A stretch of DNA of 36,534 bases from Pseudomonadota bacterium (GTDB lineage Bacteria; Pseudomonadota; Alphaproteobacteria; Rhizobiales; Xanthobacteraceae). Below are positions 7,273 to 15,008 of this stretch, in pieces. Position 1 is the stretch's first letter. Every line of letters begins with the position of its first letter. The position numbers and the translations under genes were made by a program. A model generated the notes under the pieces. It had not been told where the DNA came from. It was given only the letters and a program-made list of their open reading frames with translations, and ran no database searches. The stretch is taken from positions 1 through 36,534 of the forward strand of contig JAEXHR010000291.1 in assembly GCA_023449855.1 (NCBI GenBank), read 5' to 3'.

Positions 7273-7740
7273 CTATCGTGCCGTGATGTGGCTGCGGAAC
7301 GCGAGCGGCGAGGCAATCAGTTCGATCTTCTGCTCGTCGTCGCCCATGTTCTCGATGATGACATTACCATAGTTCAAAATGCGCCCGGGGATGCTTTGAT
7401 CCACGCTGACGCTGGCGACCTTGTCGATGCTGATCTCGAAGGTGCGGCGGGTGATGAAACCTTCCTTATGCACGACGCGCAAGGTCGTCACATCGGTCTC
7501 GGTGGTCCAGCGGCGGAACCAGGCGAGCACGGTGAAATACAGCGCCACCACGGCAACGACGCCGGAGCCGATCAGACCGGCAGCGGTCAGCGTCGGATTC
7601 AGGGTCTGCCCGGACGCCACGAACAGGACGGCGGCGGCGATCCAGCCGAGAATACCCTTCCAGTAGACAATCCAGTGCAGGTTGCTGGAATACAGCACCT
7701 TCTCGCCGGGCTGCAGGATATCGTCGATATAGCGTCCCAT
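7273..7740 (-). CDS. PH-domain (bacterial PH, YdbS/YdbT-like) membrane protein
   Basis: 155 residues when started at ATG 7740 (MGRYIDDILQPGEK). The frame stays open further upstream to 7890, but that extension is low-complexity and crosses the lysC promoter region, so I reject it. Two membrane segments, about 27-43 and 53-75, are followed by a bacterial PH-like domain (TLRVVHKEGFITRRTFEISIDKVASV), the DUF304/bPH2 layout. The role of such proteins is poorly known; some are linked to membrane stress. Upstream of ubiG in a likely two-gene operon, divergent from lysC. Confidence 0.85.
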   Translation of the reverse strand: MGRYIDDILQPGEKVLYSSNLHWIVYWKGILGWIAAAVLFVASGQTLNPTLTAAGLIGSGVVAVVALYFTVLAWFRRWTTETDVTTLRVVHKEGFITRRTFEISIDKVASVSVDQSIPGRILNYGNVIIENMGDDEQKIELIASPLAFRSHITAR

Positions 7741-7837
7741 AAGCCGTCCAGACTGCCTGTTTTGGGGCTTTCCAAGCGGCATTCGGGCGGGTTGCTTGCT
7801 CCCACACCCGCCGCTATGTATACGCGCCTTTTCACCC

Positions 7838-7852
7838 GCCCGCGTCGCGGGC
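7838..7852. repeat. Short GC palindrome in the lysC upstream region
   Basis: GCCCGCG-T-CGCGGGC, a perfect 15-base inverted repeat 43 bases before the lysC start. It could form a hairpin in the leader or be an operator half; no family match recognised. Confidence 0.4.
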
Positions 7853-7895
7853 GCGGTATCTTTACCCACTGTCGCCAGGGAATGCACCACTCGTC

Positions 7896-9149
7896 ATGGG
7901 CCGTCTCGTAATGAAGTTCGGCGGTACGTCCGTCGCCAATATCGATCGCATCCGCAACGTCGCGCAGCACGTCAAACGCGAGGTCGATGCCGGTCACGAG
8001 GTTGCGGTCGTGGTGTCGGCGATGTCGGGCAAGACCAATGAGCTGGTCGCCTGGTGCAACGAAGTCTCGCCGATGTATGACGCGCGCGAATACGACGCCA
8101 TCGTCGCCTCGGGCGAACTGGTGACGGCTGGCCTTCTGGCTATCGCGCTGCAGACCATCGGCATCGAGGCCCGCTCCTGGCAGGGCTGGCAGATTCCGAT
8201 CAAGACCTCGGATGCCCATGCCTCGGCGCGCATCGACGAGATCGACGGCGAAAAGCTGATCAAGCGCTTCAAGGAGCGCAAGGAAGTGGCCGTGATCGCG
8301 GGCTTCCAGGGCATCCATGAAGCGACCGGCCGCGTCACGACGCTCGGCCGCGGCGGCTCGGATACCTCGGCCGTGGCTGTGGCCGCCGCCATCAAGGCGG
8401 ATCGCTGCGACATCTATACGGACGTGGACGGTGTCTACACCACCGATCCGCGTATCGTCCCCAAGGCCCACCGCATGGACAAGGTGGCCTTCGAAGAAAT
8501 GCTGGAACTGGCCTCGCAGGGCGCAAAAGTGCTGCAGGTCCGCTCCGTGGAGCTGGGCATGGTCTACAACATGCCGATCTTTGTCCGCTCCAGCTTTGAC
8601 AAACCCGAAGATATCGACCCGCACGGCACGCCGCCGGGCACGCTGATCTGCAGCGAGGAGGAAATCATGGAAAACCACGTCGTCACCGGAATCGCCTTTT
8701 CCAAGGACGAAGCCCAGATTTCCGTGCGCCAGATCGAAGACAAGCCGGGCGTCGCCGCCTCGATCTTCGTGCCGCTGGCCGATGCCAATATCAATGTGGA
8801 CATGATCGTCCAGAACGTCTCGGAAGACGGCAAGACCACCGACCTGACCTTCACGGTACCGGCCACCGATTACGCCCGCGCCAAGGAGACCATCACGGCC
8901 GCCAAGGCCAAGATCGGCTTCTCCCGCATCGACAGCGCCACCGACGTCGCCAAGGTCTCGGTGATCGGCTCGGGCATGCGCAGCCATGCGGGCGTCGCCG
9001 CCCAGGCTTTCGCCGCCCTGTCCGAGAAACAGATCAATATCCGCGCCATCACCACGTCGGAGATCAAGTTCTCGGTGCTGATCGATGCGGCCTATACGGA
9101 GCTGGCGGTCCGCACGCTGCACACGCTCTACGGTCTCGATAAAGCGTAG
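7896..9149 (+). CDS. lysC: Aspartate kinase
   Basis: 417 residues, typical for a monofunctional class I aspartokinase. It phosphorylates aspartate, the first step to lysine, threonine, methionine and diaminopimelate, in the cytoplasm. Seen: catalytic motif MKFGGTSVAN at 6-15, the TLGRGGSDTSAVAVA nucleotide-binding stretch, DVDGVYTTDPR, and two C-terminal ACT domains (near 265-340 and 345-415) that bind feedback inhibitors. ATG 7896 gives MGRLVMKFGG, the normal length at the N-terminus; ATG 7911 is an alternative. Single gene, divergent from the PH-ubiG pair. An internal start near 8668 (atggaaaaccac) could yield a free ACT subunit, as known for some lysC genes, but I have no proof. Confidence 0.97.
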   Translation: MGRLVMKFGGTSVANIDRIRNVAQHVKREVDAGHEVAVVVSAMSGKTNELVAWCNEVSPMYDAREYDAIVASGELVTAGLLAIALQTIGIEARSWQGWQIPIKTSDAHASARIDEIDGEKLIKRFKERKEVAVIAGFQGIHEATGRVTTLGRGGSDTSAVAVAAAIKADRCDIYTDVDGVYTTDPRIVPKAHRMDKVAFEEMLELASQGAKVLQVRSVELGMVYNMPIFVRSSFDKPEDIDPHGTPPGTLICSEEEIMENHVVTGIAFSKDEAQISVRQIEDKPGVAASIFVPLADANINVDMIVQNVSEDGKTTDLTFTVPATDYARAKETITAAKAKIGFSRIDSATDVAKVSVIGSGMRSHAGVAAQAFAALSEKQINIRAITTSEIKFSVLIDAAYTELAVRTLHTLYGLDKA

Positions 9150-9206
9150 AAAATTTTACCTGAAACATCTGTTATTACGATTTGAACGGGATGTTTCCGG
9201 TCTGGC

Positions 9207-9233
9207 AGGCGTTTTGCTTGGCAAAACAAGCCT
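9207..9233 (+). terminator. Terminator-like hairpin after lysC
   Basis: AGGC-GTTTTGC-TTG-GCAAAAC-AA-GCCT: a perfect 7-bp inner stem (9211-9217 with 9221-9227) extended by AGGC/GCCT across a two-base bulge. It lies 60 bases after the lysC stop. No strong T-run follows, so termination may be partial. Confidence 0.5.
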
Positions 9234-9242
9234 CAATTCGGT

Positions 9243-9268
9243 ATACGGCCCTAGTAGGGCAGCCGTAT
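9243..9268. promoter_or_regulatory. Nested inverted repeat upstream of ptsP
   Basis: Outer arms ATACGG (9243-9248) and CCGTAT (9263-9268) enclose a perfect inner palindrome GCCCTAGTAGGGC (9248-9260). Looks like an operator or leader hairpin; no known binding protein recognised. Confidence 0.45.
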
Positions 9269-9320
9269 CGGTTGAGGGCGCCGTTTCGGACAATCTGATT
9301 CGGTTTCCACGGTCGTGCCC

Positions 9321-9342
9321 CATTTGCACGGCCGTGCAAATG
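9321..9342. promoter_or_regulatory. Perfect 22-bp palindrome upstream of ptsP
   Basis: CATTTGCACGG followed at once by its exact reverse complement, 22 bp with no spacer, ending 72 bases before the ptsP start. Such spacerless palindromes are typical of dimeric repressor sites. I do not recognise the regulator. Confidence 0.55.
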
Positions 9343-9414
9343 CTATGGGTTTCTGAGGCTTAGCGCCAACGCACGATTTTCCAGGGTGTTGGCTTCGCGG
9401 GAGGGTGTCGGCAC

Positions 9415-11682
9415 ATGCGGAGCGCGTCGGGTGGCCCCCGAGTCTTGCTGCGGCGGCTCCGTGAAGTCATGGCGGAGCAGGTCAGCGCTCAGGAGCGTCT
9501 CGACAAGATCGTGGTGCTGATCGCCGCCAATATGGTGGCGGAAGTCTGCTCCACTTATGTGCTGCGCGTCGACAACACCCTCGAACTCTACGCCACCGAA
9601 GGCCTCAACCGCGAAGCCGTGCATCGCACCGTGCTGAACGCGCATGAGGGCCTGGTCGGCCTCGTCGCGTCCGAAGCGACGCCGCTCAACCTCAACGACG
9701 CCCAGAGCCATCCGGCCTTCGCGTTCCGTCCGGAAACCGGCGAAGAAATCTACCATTCCTTCCTCGGCGTGCCGATCCTGCGCGCCGGCAATACGCTCGG
9801 CGTGCTGGTGGTGCAGAACCGCGCCAAGCGCACTTATGTCGAGGAAGAGGTCGAGGCGCTGCAGACCACGGCCATGGTGCTGGCGGAGATGATCGCCTCG
9901 GGCGAACTCTCTGCATTGGCACAGCCCGGCGCCGAACCTGCCGCACGGCACTCGATCCACAAGACCGGCGCGATCCTCTCCGACGGTATCGCGCTCGGCC
10001 ACGTGGTGCTGCACGAGCCGCGCGTGGTCATCACCAACTACATCGCGGAAGACCTGCCGAAGGAAATCAAGCGGCTGGATACGGCGCTGACCAAGCTGCG
10101 CGCCGATCTCGACCGCATGCTGGAACGCGGCGATGTCGCCGAGAGCGGCGAGCATCGCGACGTACTCGAAGCCTATCGCATGTTCGCTAACGACCATGGC
10201 TGGTCGCACAAGCTGCATGAAGCGGTCGCCACAGGCCTCACGGCCGAAGCAGCAGTGGAACGCGTGCAGTCCGACACCCGCGCGCGCATGCTGCGTTCGA
10301 CCGATCCGTATCTGCGCGATCGCCTGCACGACCTCGAAGATCTCGGCCATCGCCTGATGCGTCAGCTCGTCGGGCAGGATCATGCGCCGTCACGCGAGCA
10401 GATGCCGGACAATGCGATCCTGATCGCGCGCGCAATGGGCCCCGCGGCGCTGCTGGATTACGATCGCAAGAAGCTGCGCGGTCTGGTGCTTGAAGAAGGC
10501 ACCGCAAATTCGCACGTCTCCATCGTGGCGCGCGCGCTCGGCATTCCCGCACTCGGCGAGGTCGCCAATGCACCTGGCATCGCCGATCCCGGCGACGCCA
10601 TCATCGTCGATGGCACTTCGGGCTCGATCTATATCCGTCCGTCGCAGGAAATCGAATCCGCCTATGCCGAACGCGTGCGTTTCCGCGCGCGGCGGCAGGC
10701 GCAATATTCGGCGCTGCGCGACAAGCCTTGCGTGACCAAGGACGGCGTGAAGGTCGATCTCCTGATCAATGCCGGCCTGATCATCGACCTGCCGCATATC
10801 GACGACACCGGCTCGGCAGGCATCGGCCTGTTCCGCACCGAATTGCAGTTCATGGTGGGCGAAAGCCTGCCCCGCTCCAGCGATCAACTGCAGCTTTATC
10901 GGGCCGTACTCGATGCTGCCGGTCCGAAGCCGGTGACGTTCCGCACCCTCGATATCGGCGGCGACAAGGCGCTGCCTTATATGGAGACAGTGGTCGAGGA
11001 GAACCCGGCGCTCGGCTGGCGCGCGATTCGTCTCGGCCTCGATCGTCCGGGCCTGCTGCGCGGCCAGATCCGCGCGCTGCTGCGCGCTGGCGGTGGCCGA
11101 GCGCTGCGCATCATGTTCCCGATGATTTCGGAAGTCGCCGAATTCGATCAGGCCAAGGCGATCATCGAGCGCGAGCTGACCTATCTGCGTCAGCATGGCC
11201 ACGCGCTGCCGGAGCGTATCGATGTCGGCACCATGATCGAGGTGCCCGCGCTGGTCTATCAGCTCGACGAACTGCTGAAGAAGGTCGATTTCGTCTCGGT
11301 CGGCTCCAACGACCTGTTCCAGTTCCTGTTTGCCGTCGATCGCGGCAACTCGAAGGTTTCCGATCGCTTCGATACCCTGTCGGCGCCAATCCTGCGCGTG
11401 CTGCGGGAGATCGTCCGCAAGGGCGATGCCGCCAAGCGCCACGTCTCGCTGTGCGGCGAGATGGCCTCGCAGCCGATCGGGGCGCTGGCCCTGGTCGCAC
11501 TCGGCTATCGGACACTGTCGCTGTCAGCCACGGCGCATGGTCCTGTGAAGGCGCTTATCCTCGATCTCGACGCCAAGAAGGCCGAGACCCTGATGACGAA
11601 ACTGCTCGACGCACCTTCGGGCAGTGTTTCGATCCGGCAGAAACTGACCGAATTCGCCGAAGCAGAGGGTCTGTCGTTGTAG
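9415..11682 (+). CDS. ptsP: Phosphoenolpyruvate-protein phosphotransferase of the nitrogen PTS (enzyme I-Ntr)
   Basis: 755 residues, cytoplasmic. It autophosphorylates with PEP and passes phosphate to NPr, then EIIA-Ntr, a chain that reports nitrogen and potassium state rather than moving sugar. Domains in order: GAF sensor (about 10-165), HPr-binding N-terminal domain (about 180-330), the swivelling phosphohistidine domain with EEGTANSHVSIVARALGIPAL (His367 is the phospho-acceptor), then the PEP-binding TIM barrel with GLFRTELQFM, TLDIGGDKALPY, RIMFPMISEV and SVGSNDLFQFLFAVDR. The GAF domain marks it as the Ntr paralogue; glutamine binding is known for some EI-Ntr GAF domains. The ATG at 9415 gives a complete GAF domain. 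Two inverted repeats lie in its promoter region; prfA follows after 54 bases on the same strand. Confidence 0.96.
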   Translation: MRSASGGPRVLLRRLREVMAEQVSAQERLDKIVVLIAANMVAEVCSTYVLRVDNTLELYATEGLNREAVHRTVLNAHEGLVGLVASEATPLNLNDAQSHPAFAFRPETGEEIYHSFLGVPILRAGNTLGVLVVQNRAKRTYVEEEVEALQTTAMVLAEMIASGELSALAQPGAEPAARHSIHKTGAILSDGIALGHVVLHEPRVVITNYIAEDLPKEIKRLDTALTKLRADLDRMLERGDVAESGEHRDVLEAYRMFANDHGWSHKLHEAVATGLTAEAAVERVQSDTRARMLRSTDPYLRDRLHDLEDLGHRLMRQLVGQDHAPSREQMPDNAILIARAMGPAALLDYDRKKLRGLVLEEGTANSHVSIVARALGIPALGEVANAPGIADPGDAIIVDGTSGSIYIRPSQEIESAYAERVRFRARRQAQYSALRDKPCVTKDGVKVDLLINAGLIIDLPHIDDTGSAGIGLFRTELQFMVGESLPRSSDQLQLYRAVLDAAGPKPVTFRTLDIGGDKALPYMETVVEENPALGWRAIRLGLDRPGLLRGQIRALLRAGGGRALRIMFPMISEVAEFDQAKAIIERELTYLRQHGHALPERIDVGTMIEVPALVYQLDELLKKVDFVSVGSNDLFQFLFAVDRGNSKVSDRFDTLSAPILRVLREIVRKGDAAKRHVSLCGEMASQPIGALALVALGYRTLSLSATAHGPVKALILDLDAKKAETLMTKLLDAPSGSVSIRQKLTEFAEAEGLSL

Positions 11683-11736
11683 CGAGGCTCGGCCCCACAA
11701 CGTCACCCCATTCGCCTGCCTTTCCGAGATTCCCAT

Positions 11737-12822
11737 ATGTCTGCACTTCCCGAAGCAAAACTCGACGTCCTCCTTGCTCATCACGCCTCGCTCGAAGCGG
11801 CGGTGCTCGGCCAGCTTGCTGCTGAAGAGTATGTGAAGACGACGCGCGAGCTATCCGAGCTCAATCCGTTGATCGACGCGGTGAAGACCTATCGTGCCGC
11901 CGTGAGCGAGCTGAAAGACATCGACGCGATGATCGGCGACGGCACGACCGACGCCGAAATGCGCGAGATGGCGGAGATGGAGCGCCCGGCGCTGGAAGAG
12001 CGCATCGAGGCCCTCGCCCAGGAAATCCGCGTGGCACTGCTGCCCAAGGATGCCATGGACGACCGCAACGTGATGCTGGAAATCCGCGCCGGCACCGGCG
12101 GCGACGAGGCGTCGCTGTTCGCCGGCGACCTCTACCGCATGTATGAGCGCTTTGCGTCGCTGCAGGGGTGGAAGGTCGAGGTCGTCTCCGCGTCTGAAGG
12201 CACTGCCGGCGGCTACAAGGAAATCATCGCCGAAGTGAAAGGCCGCGGTGCCTTCGCCAAGCTGAAATTCGAGTCAGGCGTGCATCGCGTGCAGCGCGTG
12301 CCGGACACGGAAACGCAGGGCCGCATTCATACATCGGCGGCGACGGTCGCCGTACTGCCGGAAGTCGAGGAAGTCGATATCGAGATCAAGAACGACGATC
12401 TGCGGATCGAGACCATGCGCGCAGGCGGCGCCGGCGGTCAGCACGTTAACAAGACGGAATCCGCGATCCGCATCACGCATATCCCGACCGGCATCGTGGT
12501 CATGATGCAGGACAGCCGCTCGCAGCATAAGAACCGTGCGTCCGCCATGAACATCCTGCGCTCGCGCATCTATGATGCCGAGCAGCAGCGCCTCGACGCG
12601 GCGCGCTCTGCCGACCGCAAGGAAAAGGTCGGATCGGGCGACCGCTCCGAGCGCATCCGCACCTACAACTTCCCGCAGGGCCGCGTCACCGACCACCGCA
12701 TCAACCTGACGCTCTACAAGCTGCCACAGGTGATCGCCGGCGAAGCGCTGGGCGAGCTGATCGACGCGCTGACCACCGAGCATCAGGCCGCGCAACTCGC
12801 GGCCCAAGGCGACGCGGCGTGA
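11737..12822 (+). CDS. prfA: Peptide chain release factor 1
   Basis: 361 residues. Recognises UAA and UAG stop codons on the ribosome and triggers peptide release. Seen: the coiled N-terminal region, the domain 2 stretch RAGTGGDEASLFAGDLYRMY, the catalytic GGQ at 233-235 inside MRAGGAGGQHVNKTESAIRITH (family hallmark, cited by position), and the C-terminal SERIRTYNFPQGRVTDHRI. Full length. It overlaps prmC by 4 bases (GTGA), so the substrate and its modifying enzyme are translationally coupled. Confidence 0.97.
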   Translation: MSALPEAKLDVLLAHHASLEAAVLGQLAAEEYVKTTRELSELNPLIDAVKTYRAAVSELKDIDAMIGDGTTDAEMREMAEMERPALEERIEALAQEIRVALLPKDAMDDRNVMLEIRAGTGGDEASLFAGDLYRMYERFASLQGWKVEVVSASEGTAGGYKEIIAEVKGRGAFAKLKFESGVHRVQRVPDTETQGRIHTSAATVAVLPEVEEVDIEIKNDDLRIETMRAGGAGGQHVNKTESAIRITHIPTGIVVMMQDSRSQHKNRASAMNILRSRIYDAEQQRLDAARSADRKEKVGSGDRSERIRTYNFPQGRVTDHRINLTLYKLPQVIAGEALGELIDALTTEHQAAQLAAQGDAA

Positions 12823-13709
12823 TCGCCGGCGGGACCTTCGCCGCTCAGAGCGTCGAAGCCGCGCGGCGCTCGCTCACGAATTTGCTCCGCACCGGCAATG
12901 TCGACACGCCGGATCTCGATGCCCGGCTGCTGATCGGCGCCGTCCTGGCTCTCGATCTGACGGGTCTCATCTCTGCGGCGAAACGTATCCTCAGCTCCGA
13001 TGAAGCTGCGCAGCTTGCGCAATTCGCGCATCGCCGACTGGCGGGGGAGCCGGTTGCGCGTATTATCGGCGTGAAGGAATTCTGGGGCCTGCAGCTCACG
13101 CTCTCCGCCGACACGCTGGTGCCGCGCCCCGACACCGAGACCATCGTCGAAGCCGCACTTGAATGTCTCGATATGGCCGGTCCCCGGTCGCGCGCATTGC
13201 GCATCGCCGATCTCGGCACCGGCTCGGGTGCGATCCTGCTGGCACTGCTCTCCGAACTTCCCAACGCGACAGGCGTTGCCACCGACATCAATCTCGACGC
13301 GTTGCGCACCGCACGCAGCAATGCAGAACACAACCACCTTGCGCATCGTGCGCATTTCGTCGCCTGCGATTATGCGGCGGCGCTGGCCGACGGCTTCGAT
13401 CTCATCGTTTCGAATCCGCCCTATATTCCATCCGCAGATATTGCCGACCTCGATATCGAGGTCCGCGATCATGACCCGCTCCGCGCGCTCGATGGCGGCA
13501 GAGATGGCTTCGACGCCTATCGCATCATTGCCCCCGAAGCGGTGCGCCTGCTCCATCCGGGCGGCGCGCTCGTTGTCGAGGTCGGGCACGATCAGAGCGA
13601 GACGGTCGCCGGGCTGATGACGGCGGCTGGTCTGACTTTGCCCGGCCCTCCCAAAACCGATCTCGGGGGCATCAGACGGGCGGTTATCGGGCAAAAAAAG
13701 CCGCGATAA
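12819..13709 (+). CDS. prmC: Release-factor glutamine methyltransferase
   Basis: 296 residues. SAM-dependent enzyme that N5-methylates the glutamine of the GGQ motif in release factors 1 and 2. Seen: the N-terminal helical domain with ARLLIGAVL and AGEPVARIIGVKEFWG, the SAM-binding IADLGTGSGAILLALL, and the signature NPPY at 199-202 (SNPPYIPSADI) that holds the amide nitrogen. Starts at GTG 12819 overlapping the prfA stop; no ATG nearby gives the full N-terminal domain. The C-terminus GGIRRAVIGQK is normal for the family. Confidence 0.96.
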   Translation: MIAGGTFAAQSVEAARRSLTNLLRTGNVDTPDLDARLLIGAVLALDLTGLISAAKRILSSDEAAQLAQFAHRRLAGEPVARIIGVKEFWGLQLTLSADTLVPRPDTETIVEAALECLDMAGPRSRALRIADLGTGSGAILLALLSELPNATGVATDINLDALRTARSNAEHNHLAHRAHFVACDYAAALADGFDLIVSNPPYIPSADIADLDIEVRDHDPLRALDGGRDGFDAYRIIAPEAVRLLHPGGALVVEVGHDQSETVAGLMTAAGLTLPGPPKTDLGGIRRAVIGQKKPR

Positions 13710-14249
13710 AGCCTTCTTGGATCGAAAAAAACCGCTTGGAATATCCCCCGCGAGCGACTACCTTCCGGGCACAGCATCGGAACAGGGTTGGTTCGCCCCG
13801 AAGGTATTGGTGGGTGGCCAGTAATCTCGTAAGAGAGCCCGTCCGAATACAGGTTCCACAGGCAGGTCTGGCTGAGCGCGATGGCTGAAAGTGCTGCGCA
13901 GCTCACGGCCGCAGAGCGAACGAAAGCCTGATCATTGCGATTTGAATTTAACGGACAAAAGCCGCGCCGGGACATGCGCCCGAACTTGGCAGGAGTCTGA
14001 CTTGGCCGGTCTGATGGGGTCAGCCGGCGATTGGGGAACGCGTCTTTGCTGAACGCGACTTTGGGCAAGATCGATGCAGCGATGGCCTGCACGACGATTC
14101 GGATGCGCGCCTGGAAGAGGCCCGTCCGACTCCCGCGGATTGCTGCCGCGGCCATGAATTTCAGCACGTAGCCACTCAGTAAGTAGCACACTTGGTTAGC
14201 AGCACTCAGTCAGTAGCTCTGTGACAAATCTCAGTAACGAAAGCGACAC
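13710..14249 (+). other. 540-base leader/intergenic region before the DUF4167 gene
   Basis: No gene with a recognisable domain. Short plus-strand frames exist, for example one ending ...LPRIAAAAMNFST at about 14169, but with no clear ribosome site or family match. A longer minus-strand frame runs back over the prmC end and is a shadow. The 3' part carries two direct repeats (see 14173-14217). Likely contents are the DUF4167 promoter, a long 5' UTR, or a small RNA; the sequence alone does not decide. Confidence 0.4.
14173..14217 (+). repeat. Tandem direct repeats in the DUF4167 leader
   Basis: CACTCAGTAAGTAGC (14173-14187) and CACTCAGTCAGTAGC (14203-14217) differ at one base and are offset by exactly 30 bases, about three helical turns. 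A third partial copy, CTCAGTAA, lies at 14230-14237, and the gene starts at 14250. The layout fits cooperative protein binding on DNA or repeated sites in the 5' UTR. Confidence 0.65.
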
Positions 14250-14984
14250 ATGAGAAACGGTCAGAACAACAAGCGGATGCGTAATAACAACCGCAACAAC
14301 AACAACAATAATAACAACAATAACAATCGGCGCGGCCAGAACCCGATGACCCGGGTCTACGAATCGAACGGCCCCGATATCAAGATCCGCGGCACCGCCT
14401 CTCATATCGGCGAGAAATATCTGCAGCTCGCCCGCGATGCACGTTCGTCCGGCGACCCGGTCGCCGCCGAGAATTACTACCAGCACGCCGAACACTATTT
14501 CCGCCTGATCGCCGCGGCACAGGAGCAGTTCCGCCAGAACCAGCCGCAACAGCAACAGCGCGCCGACAACAGCGGCGATGTGCAGTTGGAGGATGGCGAC
14601 GACGAGAGCGAGAGCTTCTCGAACTTCGGCGCCGAGCCGGGCTTCGTACCGCAGCAGCGTGAACAGCAGCAGCCGCGCGAAAATTATCAGCCCCGCGGCG
14701 AGCAGCCCTATCCGCGCGATGCCCGCCAGCCGCAACCGCAGCCGCAATATCAGCCGCAGCCGGCCGCGCCTGCCAGCGAGAATATCGGCCTGCCGTCCTT
14801 CATCACCGGCGGCGCTCCGCAGCCGGCAAATGCTGCGCCCTTCGAGCAGAACGGCAGCAATGGCAACGGAAATGGCGAGCAACGTTTCCCGCCGCGCCGC
14901 CGCCGCCGGCCGCACGGTCCGCGCCCGGACGCCGCTGCCGCACCGGCTGCCGTCGGCGAAGACTTCAATCCCGGCAACTCGTAA
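14250..14984 (+). CDS. DUF4167 protein, Asn-rich putative RNA-binding protein
   Basis: 244 residues. The conserved N-terminal DUF4167 region covers about residues 28-85: NPMTRVYESNGPDIKIRGTASHIGEKYLQLARDARSSGDPVAAENYYQHAEHYFRLI is the family hallmark, cited by position. Before it is a low-complexity stretch with an 11-Asn run (residues 16-26) and basic residues; after it a disordered Gln/Pro-rich tail ends in RRRRRPHGPRP. The basic, disordered composition suggests nucleic-acid binding (inference); function is not established. In alphaproteobacteria this gene usually follows prmC, as here. The Asn run is encoded by AAC/AAT triplets and may vary in length. Preceded by the repeat-containing leader. 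Confidence 0.88.
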   Translation: MRNGQNNKRMRNNNRNNNNNNNNNNNRRGQNPMTRVYESNGPDIKIRGTASHIGEKYLQLARDARSSGDPVAAENYYQHAEHYFRLIAAAQEQFRQNQPQQQQRADNSGDVQLEDGDDESESFSNFGAEPGFVPQQREQQQPRENYQPRGEQPYPRDARQPQPQPQYQPQPAAPASENIGLPSFITGGAPQPANAAPFEQNGSNGNGNGEQRFPPRRRRRPHGPRPDAAAAPAAVGEDFNPGNS

Positions 14985-14986
14985 GT

Positions 14987-15008
14987 AGGTCGCTCGTTAG
15001 AGCGACCT
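14987..15008. terminator. Hairpin between convergent genes
   Basis: AGGTCGCTC (14987-14995), loop GTTA, GAGCGACCT (15000-15008): a perfect 9-bp stem between the DUF4167 stop and the stop of the minus-strand gene. It could end transcription from both sides, though T-runs are weak. Confidence 0.6.

Noticed and set aside
7599..9122. 507-residue minus-strand frame
   Set aside because: Antisense of lysC; lysC motifs are unmistakable on the plus strand.
8668..9149. Separate internal lysC start for a beta subunit
   Set aside because: An in-frame ATG preceded by GAGGAGG exists, but without transcript or protein data it is only a possibility, noted in the lysC entry.
13592..14191. 199-residue minus-strand frame over the leader
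   Set aside because: Runs into the prmC 3' end, has no domain and no good ribosome site.
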